A stretch of 59,299 bases of DNA from NCBI GenBank assembly GCA_016788565.1, contig JAEUSP010000134.1, positions 1 to 59,299 on the forward strand, given 5' to 3'. Positions 46,911 through 55,554 of the stretch are shown piece after piece. Made by a program: the position numbers and the translations under genes. Position 1 is the first letter of the stretch; each line of letters opens with the position of its first letter. The stretch comes from Chlorobiota bacterium. GTDB lineage: Bacteria; Bacteroidota; Ignavibacteria; OLB7. A model generated the notes under the pieces. The model made no database searches, was not told where the DNA came from, and was given only the letters and a program-made list of their open reading frames with translations.

Positions 46911-47280
46911 AACGCGGGAACACCCCAAAGCAGACACAACAGGAACAACCGGTGCCGGAACTCCCCCTTGCTCCGCTGCTGCGGGCTACTCTAACAGTTG
47001 TCTTGACCAGACACAACCAGCAGAGGGGCGGGGGGAACAAGGCTTCGTTCGCGTGTAGAGGGGCTGCGCAAGCAGCCAAAGCGGTGAACCGAATCAGTGA
47101 ACCGAATCAGTGAGTAGTGAAGCACATCTTGCGGCGCAACAGAACGGGCAAGGGCTTGATGATCGTAGGATCACCAAGCCCTTGTTGTTTGGCTCAATTA
47201 TTCTCCAACTCTCTCTCTCTCTTCTTCACTTCAGCAGAGAGGATGATTGCCACACCAAGCCAGCCCAACCTGCGCCACCA
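46911..47280. other. Spacer between convergent genes
   Basis: No gene is seen. It has a direct repeat GTGAACCGAATCA twice (about 47082-47113) and the hairpin at 47149-47184. Confidence 0.6.
47149..47184. terminator. Hairpin between convergent genes
   Basis: A perfect 10-bp stem (CAAGGGCTTG at 47149-47158, CAAGCCCTTG at 47175-47184), with an inner GATC/GATC pairing, is followed on the + strand by TTGTTTGG. It may serve the T9SS repeat gene. Confidence 0.5.
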
Positions 47281-48777
47281 TCATTCAATTTTCACCGCCT
47301 CAAACCGGTACAGCTCGGCATCTTCGCGGCGATAGGCTTCGGTATCCAACCCTGCTTTCGGGCCAAGTTGGCGCAGCAGTGTGGTTCGGTCCCAGCCTTG
47401 CTCGGTGGCAACTTGCGGAAGGAACAGCCCGGTGGTTGTCCCAACGCGGAGATAGACTCCATCCCGCCCTGGCTCAATTTCAGCCGTATCCATCACCCGC
47501 CGAAAACGCGATAGCACCGTGACCTCATATTCCAACTCGGGCAGCTCTGCCGGGGTGATTGGTTGAAATCTGGAATCCTTCAAAGCCGCCATTGGGGCCA
47601 CGCGCTGCACCGTTGCCAGAAGCGACCCGTCCGGGATCACGTAGCCGATGCAGCCGCGCAACGCCTTCCGCTTGGTGATGGTGACAAATGCCGGATACTC
47701 CGCCGCAAGCCCCGCCGTCAGCGGGCGGTACGTTGGCGGCGCAACTCCATTGACGGAAGTTTCCACCATGCTGCGCGCTACTTTCAGCAGTCCGGCTCGC
47801 TCGGCATCGGTCAGCGTGGGGAGTAGAAACCCGGCAGAGGCACTCCCTTTCAGAATCAGACCGCTCAAATAGCCCACAACCCGGTCGGGGCGGGATGCCC
47901 CGGCAGCAACGTTCGATGAGTTCATGTAGCGAAGCGGGCGGGCGGCGGTCGCGCCAAGCTGCTCGGCGGCCATCATCACCGCCATCACTGGCCCGCCGCC
48001 GCACGCCTCCCACTGCTTCCCAAACAGCCGCATCCCCATCAGGTGGTAATCAAATCGGGAGAAGGCCCCAATCAAGCTGCTATCAAGGGCGGTGGCGGTG
48101 TCGTGGCGGTGGTAGTGGGAAAGATCACTGCTGGCAACCAACAGCACCCGTTTCCGGGAAGCGCGAACGGCGTTCGCCACGGCGCGCATCAGCCGATCCA
48201 CCGTGGGGAAATCTTGGCTTCCCATCACCACCGGGACAATCGGAACGCCAGGCTGCACAATCTGCAGAAACGGGAGCTGCACCTCAATCGAATGCTCACG
48301 CGATGTGGAATCCCAGGCGTGGCCTATCTCGGAAAACCCAACATTCTTCTGGCCGGTTGCCACCAGCCGTGCCAGCGCGGTATCCACCCGCACAATCCCC
48401 AGCGGCGTTGCGTACCCCAGCCCGTTAAAAACGGAAGCCCCGTAAAAGTAGCGGTAGTGGCTGGGGGAGATGATGATGATTGCATCGAACTTTTTCCCCT
48501 GCAACTGGCGGTAGGTTTCCCCGGCAACCCAGCCGCTGTACGGATAGCCTGCGTGGGGCGCAACAACGCCAACAATCTCTTCGCCAGCTGGCTTGGCGGT
48601 GGCGGCCCGCAAAAATTCCCCCACCCAACGCCGCAATGTGTCGGGGTTTGCGGGATAGAAGGACCCCGCCACCGCCGGGCTTCGGACTCCATGTTGGATA
48701 GAGTTCTGGGCCAACAGCCGTTGCGGAATTGATGCCAGCCAAAGCAGTGAAAGAAGCAAAACATGAAGACGGTTCAT
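47281..48777 (-). CDS. Secreted MEMO-AMMECR1 fusion (AmmeMemoRadiSam B and A)
   Basis: 498 residues. A signal peptide (LHVLLLSLLWLASIPQRLLAQ) precedes a MEMO-like domain (about 32-300: AVAGSFYPANPDTL, APHAGYPYSGW with His75, SPSHYRYFYG, SSDLSHYHRHD) and an AMMECR1 domain (about 325-495: YPAFVTITKRKALRGCIGY, APMAALKDSRF, GLFLPQVATEQGWD). In the AmmeMemoRadiSam system these normally accompany a radical SAM protein; none is near. MEMO resembles extradiol dioxygenases with His metal ligands. Export is unexpected for this system. The function is unknown in general. Confidence 0.9.
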   Translation of the reverse strand: MNRLHVLLLSLLWLASIPQRLLAQNSIQHGVRSPAVAGSFYPANPDTLRRWVGEFLRAATAKPAGEEIVGVVAPHAGYPYSGWVAGETYRQLQGKKFDAIIIISPSHYRYFYGASVFNGLGYATPLGIVRVDTALARLVATGQKNVGFSEIGHAWDSTSREHSIEVQLPFLQIVQPGVPIVPVVMGSQDFPTVDRLMRAVANAVRASRKRVLLVASSDLSHYHRHDTATALDSSLIGAFSRFDYHLMGMRLFGKQWEACGGGPVMAVMMAAEQLGATAARPLRYMNSSNVAAGASRPDRVVGYLSGLILKGSASAGFLLPTLTDAERAGLLKVARSMVETSVNGVAPPTYRPLTAGLAAEYPAFVTITKRKALRGCIGYVIPDGSLLATVQRVAPMAALKDSRFQPITPAELPELEYEVTVLSRFRRVMDTAEIEPGRDGVYLRVGTTTGLFLPQVATEQGWDRTTLLRQLGPKAGLDTEAYRREDAELYRFEAVKIE

Positions 48778-49012
48778 CGGGAAGCCAGGGAGCGGTTGGT
48801 TGGAAAAGAGAGTTGCCCGAAAATAGGCAACGGCATCTGGAAACCGGCATCCAGGATACAGGTCACGTGGTGCGTTTCATTTTGGTTGTGGCCGCCAAAC
48901 CACACGCAAGCCTTCCCCCACACAACTTTTTCACAAACTTCCCTTGCGCACGCGCCACCGGAAGCCGTATGTTTGCGCTCCCCAACAATCACGCTGGGGT
49001 CTCAATAGTGAT
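48778..49012. other. Spacer between MEMO-AMMECR1 gene and tRNA-Val
   Basis: No gene is seen. It should contain the promoter of the - strand MEMO-AMMECR1 gene and that of tRNA-Val. No boxes are called. Confidence 0.4.
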
Positions 49013-49086
49013 GGGCGATTGGCACAGTTGGTTAGCGCGCTTCGTTCACATCGAAGAGGTCGCAGGTTCAAGTCCTGCATCGCCCA
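49013..49086 (+). tRNA. tRNA-Val (anticodon CAC)
   Basis: A full cloverleaf: acceptor GGGCGAT pairs with ATCGCCC, anticodon stem CTTCG/CGAAG around loop TTCACAT, and T arm GCAGG-TTCAAGT-CCTGC. The D stem (GCAC/GCGC) has one A-C mismatch. CCA is not encoded after the discriminator A. It reads GUG codons. Confidence 0.92.
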
Positions 49087-49090
49087 CAGC

Positions 49091-49126
49091 AAACGCTGGT
49101 TCCGAAATCGGAATCAGCGTTTTTTT
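49091..49126 (+). terminator. Terminator after tRNA-Val
   Basis: AAACGCTGGTTCCG (49091-49104) pairs with CGGAATCAGCGTTT (49109-49122), with one G-T wobble, and runs into T residues to 49126. The loop is AAAT. Confidence 0.9.
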
Positions 49127-49506
49127 ATTTTGGTTGCCTAACTGGTTGCCCAACAAGTGGAAGTTTGGATCAGATCAAGTGATGAAATGGAAACGGAGGT
49201 CGAACGGCAAAAAAACAGCGACGGTACTATTCTGGCAAAAAGAAGCATCATCGTCGTCAGTTTGGGTTGCGGTTCAATCTCTTTGCCGCCATTTGCAACT
49301 TCGCACTCACCCTATCCTAACTTTCGCAGGAAGTCTATTAAATTTTATTCATTATGAGCATTTTTTGAAAAAAACTATTGCTTTGAAGTCTTGTAACATG
49401 GTATTTTTGCAATTGAAACTAACGAAGGCCCTTCCTAACGAAGGCCCTTCCTAACGAAGGCCCTTCCTAACTTACTTTCCATCATCACACTTAGGAGGGT
49501 TGAACT
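49127..49506. other. AT-rich leader region with iterated palindromes
   Basis: No gene is supported. The sequence is visibly AT-richer than its surroundings. It ends with the three-copy 16-bp repeat at 49421-49468 and a strong Shine-Dalgarno (GGAGGG) before the gene at 49507. Confidence 0.55.
49421..49468. promoter_or_regulatory. Three tandem 16-bp units, each with a small palindrome
   Basis: AACGAAGGCCCTTCCT is repeated three times without gaps. Each unit contains GAAGG-C-CCTTC, an 11-bp palindrome around one base. They end 38 bases before the ATG at 49507. The array could be a regulator binding site; the regular 16-bp spacing is unlike the 7-base arrays elsewhere. Confidence 0.5.
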
Positions 49507-50244
49507 ATGAACGTAGTTCCTCAAGTTCGTCGCTGCTTAATTGCAGTTCTGCTAATGCTGTCGGTGCAGGTAGCTTCTGGACAAATCACTTACCCGCCAC
49601 CCTGCTCTAACGACTGCCCACCGCCATTAGGCGGCCCATGGATTGGGCCAATAACCTATGGATTTTCCATGGCTAATTGCGCCGTCAGCGTTACGATACT
49701 CTATCGTTTTCCACAAGATGGATGCGGCAAGCAGGAGTTCTCCATCATTGATATCTCTATTAACCCAGTGGGTGGTTGTACTTTCCACGATGTGCTGGCC
49801 GAAGCAACGCGCCGACTTGTGAAATATAATCCTATGGGGTTTACACCACAAATATCTGGCGATCCATGCGCTGAAAATTGGAAGATGACAAATTCATCTT
49901 GCTGGAAGGAAGTTCATGAGCAAGTCACTCCAAATTTTATTCTGACACATTACCAACCTTGCTCAAGTGCCCACTGCTGTTATGTTATTATGAAGGTGTG
50001 CATTGACCCAGTTACTGGTGAACGTACAGGACAGAATATGGGGGTGTTCGGAACAACTGACATTCAATGCAATGGCGATTGCCCTTATTTCTCGTGCGAA
50101 TCAATGCAAGGTGCGTTCCCGCCAGTTTCAGGTATTCAACCGAACGAACCAGAGGATAAAAACATTTCTGTTGTTCCTGCAAGCCCAACAGATACCAATG
50201 ATTCCTCACTTGGGTCTTCATCAACAGCAGCCGCACACCAATAA
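49507..50244 (+). CDS. Cys-rich secreted protein of unknown function
   Basis: 245 residues. A signal peptide (LIAVLLMLSVQVASG) precedes a mature part with about 17 Cys, several in pairs (CSNDC, SAHCCYV, CNGDCPYFSC), so disulfides are likely. The C-terminal ~40 residues are Pro/Ser/Thr/Asn-rich. There is no T9SS type A motif. A good Shine-Dalgarno (AGGAGGG) precedes the ATG. Codons are AT-richer than those of most genes here, as in the next gene, suggesting separate ancestry or transfer of this pair. No family recognised. Confidence 0.75.
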   Translation: MNVVPQVRRCLIAVLLMLSVQVASGQITYPPPCSNDCPPPLGGPWIGPITYGFSMANCAVSVTILYRFPQDGCGKQEFSIIDISINPVGGCTFHDVLAEATRRLVKYNPMGFTPQISGDPCAENWKMTNSSCWKEVHEQVTPNFILTHYQPCSSAHCCYVIMKVCIDPVTGERTGQNMGVFGTTDIQCNGDCPYFSCESMQGAFPPVSGIQPNEPEDKNISVVPASPTDTNDSSLGSSSTAAAHQ

Positions 50245-50260
50245 TTTTCCAATAATCATT

Positions 50261-50289
50261 CGGGGTTATGGTTCAGCATCATAACCCCG
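50261..50289 (+). promoter_or_regulatory. Hairpin between the two island genes
   Basis: A perfect 10-bp stem (CGGGGTTATG at 50261-50270, CATAACCCCG at 50280-50289) with a 9-base loop lies 17 bases before the next ATG. Without a U-run it may be a processing site or a translational control element rather than a terminator. Confidence 0.5.
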
Positions 50290-50305
50290 ATGTACTTACA
50301 ACACT

Positions 50306-51655
50306 ATGAAAGCTACACACATACTCCCCCTTCTTCTCCAATTGTGCTTGATCTGCGGCAGCAATGCCCAAGAACAGCAAGGTGAATGGAGGCAAGTGGA
50401 TACCATCGTTGGAGTAAAATACATGGATATTTCTTGCGCCGACGATGAACATTGCATTGCTTCTTGCGATTCGGCGTGGTGGACTAGTTCTATCAGAAAA
50501 ACCACCGATGGCGGCAAAACATGGAAGAATGTTCTGCAAGAACGGCTAATTTTTGAACCAGGCGCGCCAGATTTACGCAGATTTTTTTCAATAGCCCACC
50601 CCACACCCATGCTACTGCTAACAATTTGCGATTCTGGTATCGGTTTTCGGTCGGTGGATGGTGGGGAAACGTGGAATGAATTTCGATTGCCGATGAGGAT
50701 TGGGTCAAACTATAAAATTCAAATGAGGGATGCGACCCACGGGTTTATCGCTGGCCCATACCAGCAACTCTATAGAACAGTTGATGGTGCGGAAACATGG
50801 CAAGCGGTACCATTGCCTGACTCATTAGGCAATTATAACATTGCCAAGGTTATTGATTTACCCCCAGATACGCTGATTATTTCGATTGTTAAAAGTGCCC
50901 CTCGAAAAATAATTCTGATAAAATCGTTCGATAATGGAGCAACATGGAGCTACCACGAACCACCCGAACTTCTTGCCTGCCCAAAAATTTCATTTCCTGA
51001 TGCACAGTATGGGTTTGCTGTTGGATTAAAATTCCTCAATGAGGCAGTCAGTGATGATGCTTTAGATATGTTTACGTATTCAACAGATGGCGGCGCAACG
51101 TGGGTTCCCCCAATTGGCGAGTGGCGCAATAAGGCTATGGGGCTAAGCGAAGTTCAATTTCTTGATCGCCTTCATGGTATTGCTGTTGGCCCTGGGGGGA
51201 AAATACTACGAACTGCCGATGGAGGGAAGCAATGGAATATCGAACGAACCCCGCTGGATACTCACTACATTTGCAACATCTCGGCATTAGAGTACCCTTC
51301 CCTGCGTACTGGGTACGTTGGTGTGGTTAATTTTCAGATGCTCCGTTGGTTTCCAACATCCTCCGGCAGCAATAATGATGTTGCTTTTCATCCCCACGCA
51401 ATGACGATTACACCGAACCTTATCAGCGGAAATTCGCCGTCATCGGTTACTGCAATAATTGACAACCCAGGAAATGTCCGAATCGAAATCATAAATTCCG
51501 CCGGTGAGCGATTATGGAGCCGTGATTATCCCGGTACTCAGCTTGGGGAATTTCACCAAAGTATCCAACCCGAACTCCCCTCGGGAACCTATTTTGTGCG
51601 GTTATTATCTGCTGATAAAATTATTGGGAACTCTGTGCTAACAGTGCTTCGATAA
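50306..51655 (+). CDS. Secreted YCF48/BNR-type beta-propeller with T9SS sorting domain
   Basis: 449 residues. A signal peptide (LPLLLQLCLICGSNAQ) is followed by repeated BNR-like blades with S/T-x-DGGxTW motifs (KTTDGGKTWKN, RSVDGGETWNE, RTVDGAETWQA, KSFDNGATWSY, YSTDGGATWVP, RTADGGKQWNI). The arrangement is like YCF48 and sialidase-type propellers. The C-terminus is a T9SS type A domain (MTITPNLISGNSPSSVTAII, ending NSVLTVLR). It is expected at the surface; a binding role is more likely than catalysis because no sialidase active-site residues are seen. It is transcribed after the Cys-rich gene and ends at a terminator. Confidence 0.85.
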   Translation: MKATHILPLLLQLCLICGSNAQEQQGEWRQVDTIVGVKYMDISCADDEHCIASCDSAWWTSSIRKTTDGGKTWKNVLQERLIFEPGAPDLRRFFSIAHPTPMLLLTICDSGIGFRSVDGGETWNEFRLPMRIGSNYKIQMRDATHGFIAGPYQQLYRTVDGAETWQAVPLPDSLGNYNIAKVIDLPPDTLIISIVKSAPRKIILIKSFDNGATWSYHEPPELLACPKISFPDAQYGFAVGLKFLNEAVSDDALDMFTYSTDGGATWVPPIGEWRNKAMGLSEVQFLDRLHGIAVGPGGKILRTADGGKQWNIERTPLDTHYICNISALEYPSLRTGYVGVVNFQMLRWFPTSSGSNNDVAFHPHAMTITPNLISGNSPSSVTAIIDNPGNVRIEIINSAGERLWSRDYPGTQLGEFHQSIQPELPSGTYFVRLLSADKIIGNSVLTVLR

Positions 51656-51667
51656 CAACCGCAAAGG

Positions 51668-51712
51668 AAAAGGCGGGGAACCGGATATTCCGATTCCCCG
51701 CCTTTTGTTTTT
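51668..51712 (+). terminator. Rho-independent terminator
   Basis: A perfect 13-bp stem (AAAAGGCGGGGAA at 51668-51680, TTCCCCGCCTTTT at 51694-51706) is followed by a T-rich stretch, 12 bases after the propeller stop. Confidence 0.93.
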
Positions 51713-52104
51713 CTCCAAAATTAAATTGACTCATCAAGGGCTAGCCTGCGAAAGGGGAAAACAGTAGGCAGGGCATCGGCCATTTCAATGTTCGGCGGCT
51801 CCGCTCATACTTCGACGGGCTCAGCATGAGCGGGGGCCAGATTCTCGGTGACTGCTGCACACTATACTCGGCGCAAATTGGTTTGCGAAATTCTACTCAG
51901 CCAGGTGTGGTATGGATACGCTTCGCAGGCCTTCGGCTCCCGCTTTCGCGGGAATGACAGTGATGAAGTTTTTCGCAAACCACTCTGTTTGGAGTATAAC
52001 CATAGATGAACCAGAAGTTTTTTGCACGTTTGCCGGCGTGGTGCAATCACTGGCGATCTCACCACTTGGCTTCTTCCATTTTTTGGTACCGCACTGCATA
52101 ACCG
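51713..52104. other. Spacer with P1 repeat and a CCCGCTTTCGCGGG hairpin
   Basis: No gene is seen. A P1 copy lies at 51790-51838. The palindromic CCCGCTTTCGCGGGAATGAC at about 51940-51959 is a motif common in spacers of other bacteria. The rest should hold the promoter of the ATPase at 52105, though no boxes are called. Confidence 0.6.
51790..51838. repeat. Palindromic intergenic repeat, family P1
   Basis: GTTCGGCGGCTCCGCTCATACTTCG and what follows match the copies at 41272-41321 and 55824-55875 in the same orientation, and the copy at 17021-17070 in the opposite orientation. Confidence 0.75.
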
Positions 52105-55100
52105 ATGTCACTTATTGACTTCATCAACCACGGCATCCTTCCGTTTACCGGAAGGGAGGGAATCACTGCACGAATCGCCGAAGCGGTTGGCCGCATCGCC
52201 GAAGCGCGCGGGCTGCACGCAATGCTGATGACCGGCGAGGCTGGCGCAGGCAAAACCAGGCTGATTGAAGAAGCGATCCGCCGCGCCGAAGAATCTGGTG
52301 TGGCGGTGATCCACGCCAAGCTCTATCCAGAATCGCCCACCGCAATCGCGCCAATGCTGAGCAACGCAATCTGGCGTTACACCATGGCCCACCCCACAAT
52401 CAACGTCAGTGCCGACGATACGCTCCCTTCGGTGGCTTCGGCATTGCGGCGGTTGGCGCGGCTGCGGCGGTTGCTGCTGGTGCTGGAAGATATCCACCTG
52501 ATTGCTGGCGAAGGGGTTGCCCAGCTTGCACTACTGCTGCAAGGGCTAAGCGATGAACAGATGGTTCTGCTGTGCGCTTCCCGCCCGGTGGAAATTCCCG
52601 TGCGCGGCGTGCTGGAACCTCACCTTGTTGATGAACTCCCCCTAGCGCCGCTGGATCGCGATAACATCCGGGAATTGTGGACGCAACTGTTCGACGATCC
52701 CCCCAGCGATGCGGTGATAGAGTTGGTGATGGCCACCACCGCCGGCAATCCGCTGGCAATCCGGTCGGGGTTGCGCGGGGCGTTGAATGCGGGCGCAATC
52801 GCCCGCGACGCACGCGCCGGGGTTTGGCGGATAAGCAACAGTGGCACAACGCTGAAAAGCGTTCTGGAGCGTGGTGTGGGGTCGCTTACCGAAGGGATGG
52901 CCGCGCACCTGCAACCGGAAGAACGGCGCGCCGCCAGCAGCATTGCCGCCCTGGGGGAAGTGGCCGCGCGGGAATCGGCAGCGGCCATGATTGGTGGCGA
53001 CCCGCGAACCATTGATATCCTGATGTTCAAAGGAATCCTGACGCAGCTGGATTCCCTGATCCCTCACCTTTCCGGAAACGCTTCGGCCTCGCCGTTGCTG
53101 GCGTTTACTCACTCCTTGCTTCACCGCCGCCTGGCCGATGACCAACAGGCCGACATCGTGAAGTTGGTGGAAGTCATCGCCACCGGGCTTCCGCTTTTTT
53201 CGGCAACGCCGTTCCAAATCATCGCCGTAACCGAACAGCTTCCGCAGCTTCCCATTTCTGGCGTGCGCGATGCAATCCAGCGCGGGTTGGATATCGCCCT
53301 TGAGCTTGACAACACCGCCGACTGGCCGCTGGCAATGCAAGTCTGGGAGGGGGCGCAACGGATGTTCCAACATATCGGGCCGCAGATGGAACCGGACCAG
53401 CAGCAAACGCTACACGCGCTGATGCTGATCCGCCGTGGCAACCTTCTGCACCGCGACCACGACGCGCTCAGGTCGGTGTTGGATCAGCTTCTTGAACTGA
53501 CCGCAACCCCCGCTAGCGACCAGATGTGGTTCTACCGTTTCTCGGCGTTGGTGAACCAACATCTGCAGCAATATCACCGCACTGGCGTGCCCGACCTTGA
53601 AGCGCGAAAAGGGGTGGAAGCATTGGTGAAAGAACGCCCCCAACTTCAGTTCACACAATCCTACGTCGCCTATTTGTGGCAACGGCTCTACATCAGCTCG
53701 CTGGCGAACAATCACCCAGCACAGCGCGAGGTGGAGGCGATGATGAACGACCTGATAGAGTCCGACCAGGCCAGCGATGAGTTCCGCGCAATGCTCCGCA
53801 ACGCACTCTACCCAATCCTGATTGACCTGTTTGAAACCGAAGCAGAGTTGAACACCCGATTGAGGATGTTGCAAGAACTGGAGCAGATGCCGCGCAGCAC
53901 CAACTACCCCGATATCCTCCACTGCAAACTTGTGATGTTGTTCACCATCGGCAGGATGGACGATGTGGCCACCACCGCCCAGGAAACGATTCACGTTGCG
54001 CGCGAACGGGGGTTGCTGCAGAACCTCTACTTCGCGCAGCGGTGCCACATTGCGGCCCAGGGGATGCTGCACTTGCCAATGGAACGCCTTGCTGCCGAAG
54101 CCAGCCAGGTTGCCAGCACCTTCGCCGAACCGCACACCGATCTGCAACGGAACCATTTTGCGTACCAGCTTTCGCTTGCGGCAACCGTGCGGGGTGAGTT
54201 CGATTGGGCCGAGCGGTTCGAGCAGGAATACATGAGCGATTGGAAGAAATTCACGCCGCTGCACCGCAGGGTTGTTCACGCTGTTCGGCAGGGCGATGGG
54301 TTGCCGGAATTACTGCAAGAAGAGATACCCGAAACTCCGCAGAACAGCCTGCTGCATCGGCTTATCACCCTGGTTGTTTCGGAGAACACCGCCCAGGCCG
54401 CCACACTGGCCGAAGAAATCCGGACGTATCTTTCCGAGCCAATCCTGACCCTGCCCAGCCTTGTCACCAACCGCGCACTGATAACGCTGATTCTTCACGC
54501 ACAGAAGCTCGTCCCCCTTCGCCCTCTTACCGACGGGCTTGCCCAAGATTTGCCGAACGCCGTTGCTGCCGACCTAACCTGGTGCCAGCAACACAACTTG
54601 CCGTTGGCAATGGCCGGCGCACTGAAGCAGTTTGAAGAAGTGATGCCGAAGCGGGACGCCGCACGCTGGCGCGCTACTCTGCAGGGGATGATGCGCGACG
54701 CGGCTCATCACCAGCAAGAAGCGGAGCCGCAGCAGCTGGCATTGAAGATGATTGGGACGATTGAGGTTTGCCCCCCGAACAGCGAAGCCGTGAAGCCGCG
54801 TGGCGAACGGCTGCGGGTGTTTTTGGGATTGCTGACGCTGGATGCGATGGTGGAAAAACGGCTAACGCAACGCGAACTCTACCGCCTTGCCGTGCCAGAC
54901 ATGAGCGACCCCGACGACATCCGTAAATCGGTGAACCTGACGGTGTATCGGCTGCGGGAGATGATGGGGCATCAGGCAATCCTTACCGACGGCGACACAC
55001 CACGGCTGAACCGTGCGGCCATCCACGTGGATATTCTGGATGCCTACGACCACCTGCAAACGGCAACCCGTGGGCTATCGGAAGGCGGGTTTGTGCGGGC

Positions 55101-55407
55101 GCAGGAAGCATTGCTGAAAGGGATTGCCATCACCGGCAGCGAGGTGATTTTCCCGACGTTGTTCGAGGAGTTTTTCCAGGCCGCGCGCCAGGACTACGAG
55201 AACCGCGTTCGCTCCCTTACGCTTCGCACTGCGCGCAGCCTGATTCGCGAAGGTGACAGCATCCGCGCCGAAGAACTTCTGGCCCAGGCCGTTGCCGCCA
55301 TGCCAGCCGATGCCGAGCTTCGCGAGCTTCTGCACGAAACACTACGCAAACTTGGCCGCAGCGTGGAAGCCGAGCGGGTGAAGATGGATGCAAAAAATCA
55401 ACCCTAA
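52105..55407 (+). CDS. P-loop ATPase with C-terminal SARP-like and BTAD domains (module 2)
   Basis: 1,100 residues, paralogous to the gene at 41784 from the start (FINHGILPFTGRE against FLNHGVMPFVGRT). Walker A is GEAGAGKT (44-51) and Walker B LLLVLEDIH (123-131). A long helical middle follows. From ~879 there is a winged-helix-like segment (ALKMIGTIEVCPP, GERLRVFLGLLTLDAM, NLTVYRLREMMG) and a BTAD-like end (RQDYENRVRSLTLRTARSLI, AEELLAQAVAAMPADAEL). The two copies are clearly diverged, so the duplication is old. The ATG at 52105 is well supported by the paralogue. It is followed by a perfect palindrome and then by the TPR-SLOG-cyclase gene. A nucleotide-dependent regulator is inferred. Confidence 0.82.
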   Translation: MSLIDFINHGILPFTGREGITARIAEAVGRIAEARGLHAMLMTGEAGAGKTRLIEEAIRRAEESGVAVIHAKLYPESPTAIAPMLSNAIWRYTMAHPTINVSADDTLPSVASALRRLARLRRLLLVLEDIHLIAGEGVAQLALLLQGLSDEQMVLLCASRPVEIPVRGVLEPHLVDELPLAPLDRDNIRELWTQLFDDPPSDAVIELVMATTAGNPLAIRSGLRGALNAGAIARDARAGVWRISNSGTTLKSVLERGVGSLTEGMAAHLQPEERRAASSIAALGEVAARESAAAMIGGDPRTIDILMFKGILTQLDSLIPHLSGNASASPLLAFTHSLLHRRLADDQQADIVKLVEVIATGLPLFSATPFQIIAVTEQLPQLPISGVRDAIQRGLDIALELDNTADWPLAMQVWEGAQRMFQHIGPQMEPDQQQTLHALMLIRRGNLLHRDHDALRSVLDQLLELTATPASDQMWFYRFSALVNQHLQQYHRTGVPDLEARKGVEALVKERPQLQFTQSYVAYLWQRLYISSLANNHPAQREVEAMMNDLIESDQASDEFRAMLRNALYPILIDLFETEAELNTRLRMLQELEQMPRSTNYPDILHCKLVMLFTIGRMDDVATTAQETIHVARERGLLQNLYFAQRCHIAAQGMLHLPMERLAAEASQVASTFAEPHTDLQRNHFAYQLSLAATVRGEFDWAERFEQEYMSDWKKFTPLHRRVVHAVRQGDGLPELLQEEIPETPQNSLLHRLITLVVSENTAQAATLAEEIRTYLSEPILTLPSLVTNRALITLILHAQKLVPLRPLTDGLAQDLPNAVAADLTWCQQHNLPLAMAGALKQFEEVMPKRDAARWRATLQGMMRDAAHHQQEAEPQQLALKMIGTIEVCPPNSEAVKPRGERLRVFLGLLTLDAMVEKRLTQRELYRLAVPDMSDPDDIRKSVNLTVYRLREMMGHQAILTDGDTPRLNRAAIHVDILDAYDHLQTATRGLSEGGFVRAQEALLKGIAITGSEVIFPTLFEEFFQAARQDYENRVRSLTLRTARSLIREGDSIRAEELLAQAVAAMPADAELRELLHETLRKLGRSVEAERVKMDAKNQP

Positions 55408-55428
55408 AAACTCACACTTCACCCCCTT

Positions 55429-55462
55429 CCATCATCGCCCCGACGGGTCGGGGCGATGATGG
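55429..55462. repeat. Perfect palindrome, family P2
   Basis: CCATCATCGCCCCGAC (55429-55444), GG, then GTCGGGGCGATGATGG (55447-55462): a 16-bp perfect stem with a two-base spacer, 21 bases after the ATPase stop. It may act as a transcription terminator or processing hairpin. Confidence 0.8.
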
Positions 55463-55554
55463 AGATTCGCTGTTCGGAGGACGGCATCCGGTGATCAGTT
55501 CTTCATTACCTCGTGCTTCAGCGTGAGGATTGTGCGAGTCCACCTCCACCCTTT

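Noticed and set aside
48729-49454. 241-residue open frame on the + strand
   Set aside because: It runs through tRNA-Val and its terminator and shows no protein-like pattern.
49013-52104. Integrated element bounded by tRNA-Val attachment sites
   Set aside because: No second copy of the tRNA 3' end and no integrase were found in the window, so an integrative element is not claimed.
52642-54279. Long - strand open frames inside the module-2 ATPase
   Set aside because: The + strand has Walker motifs and a paralogue; the - strand frames have no recognisable pattern.
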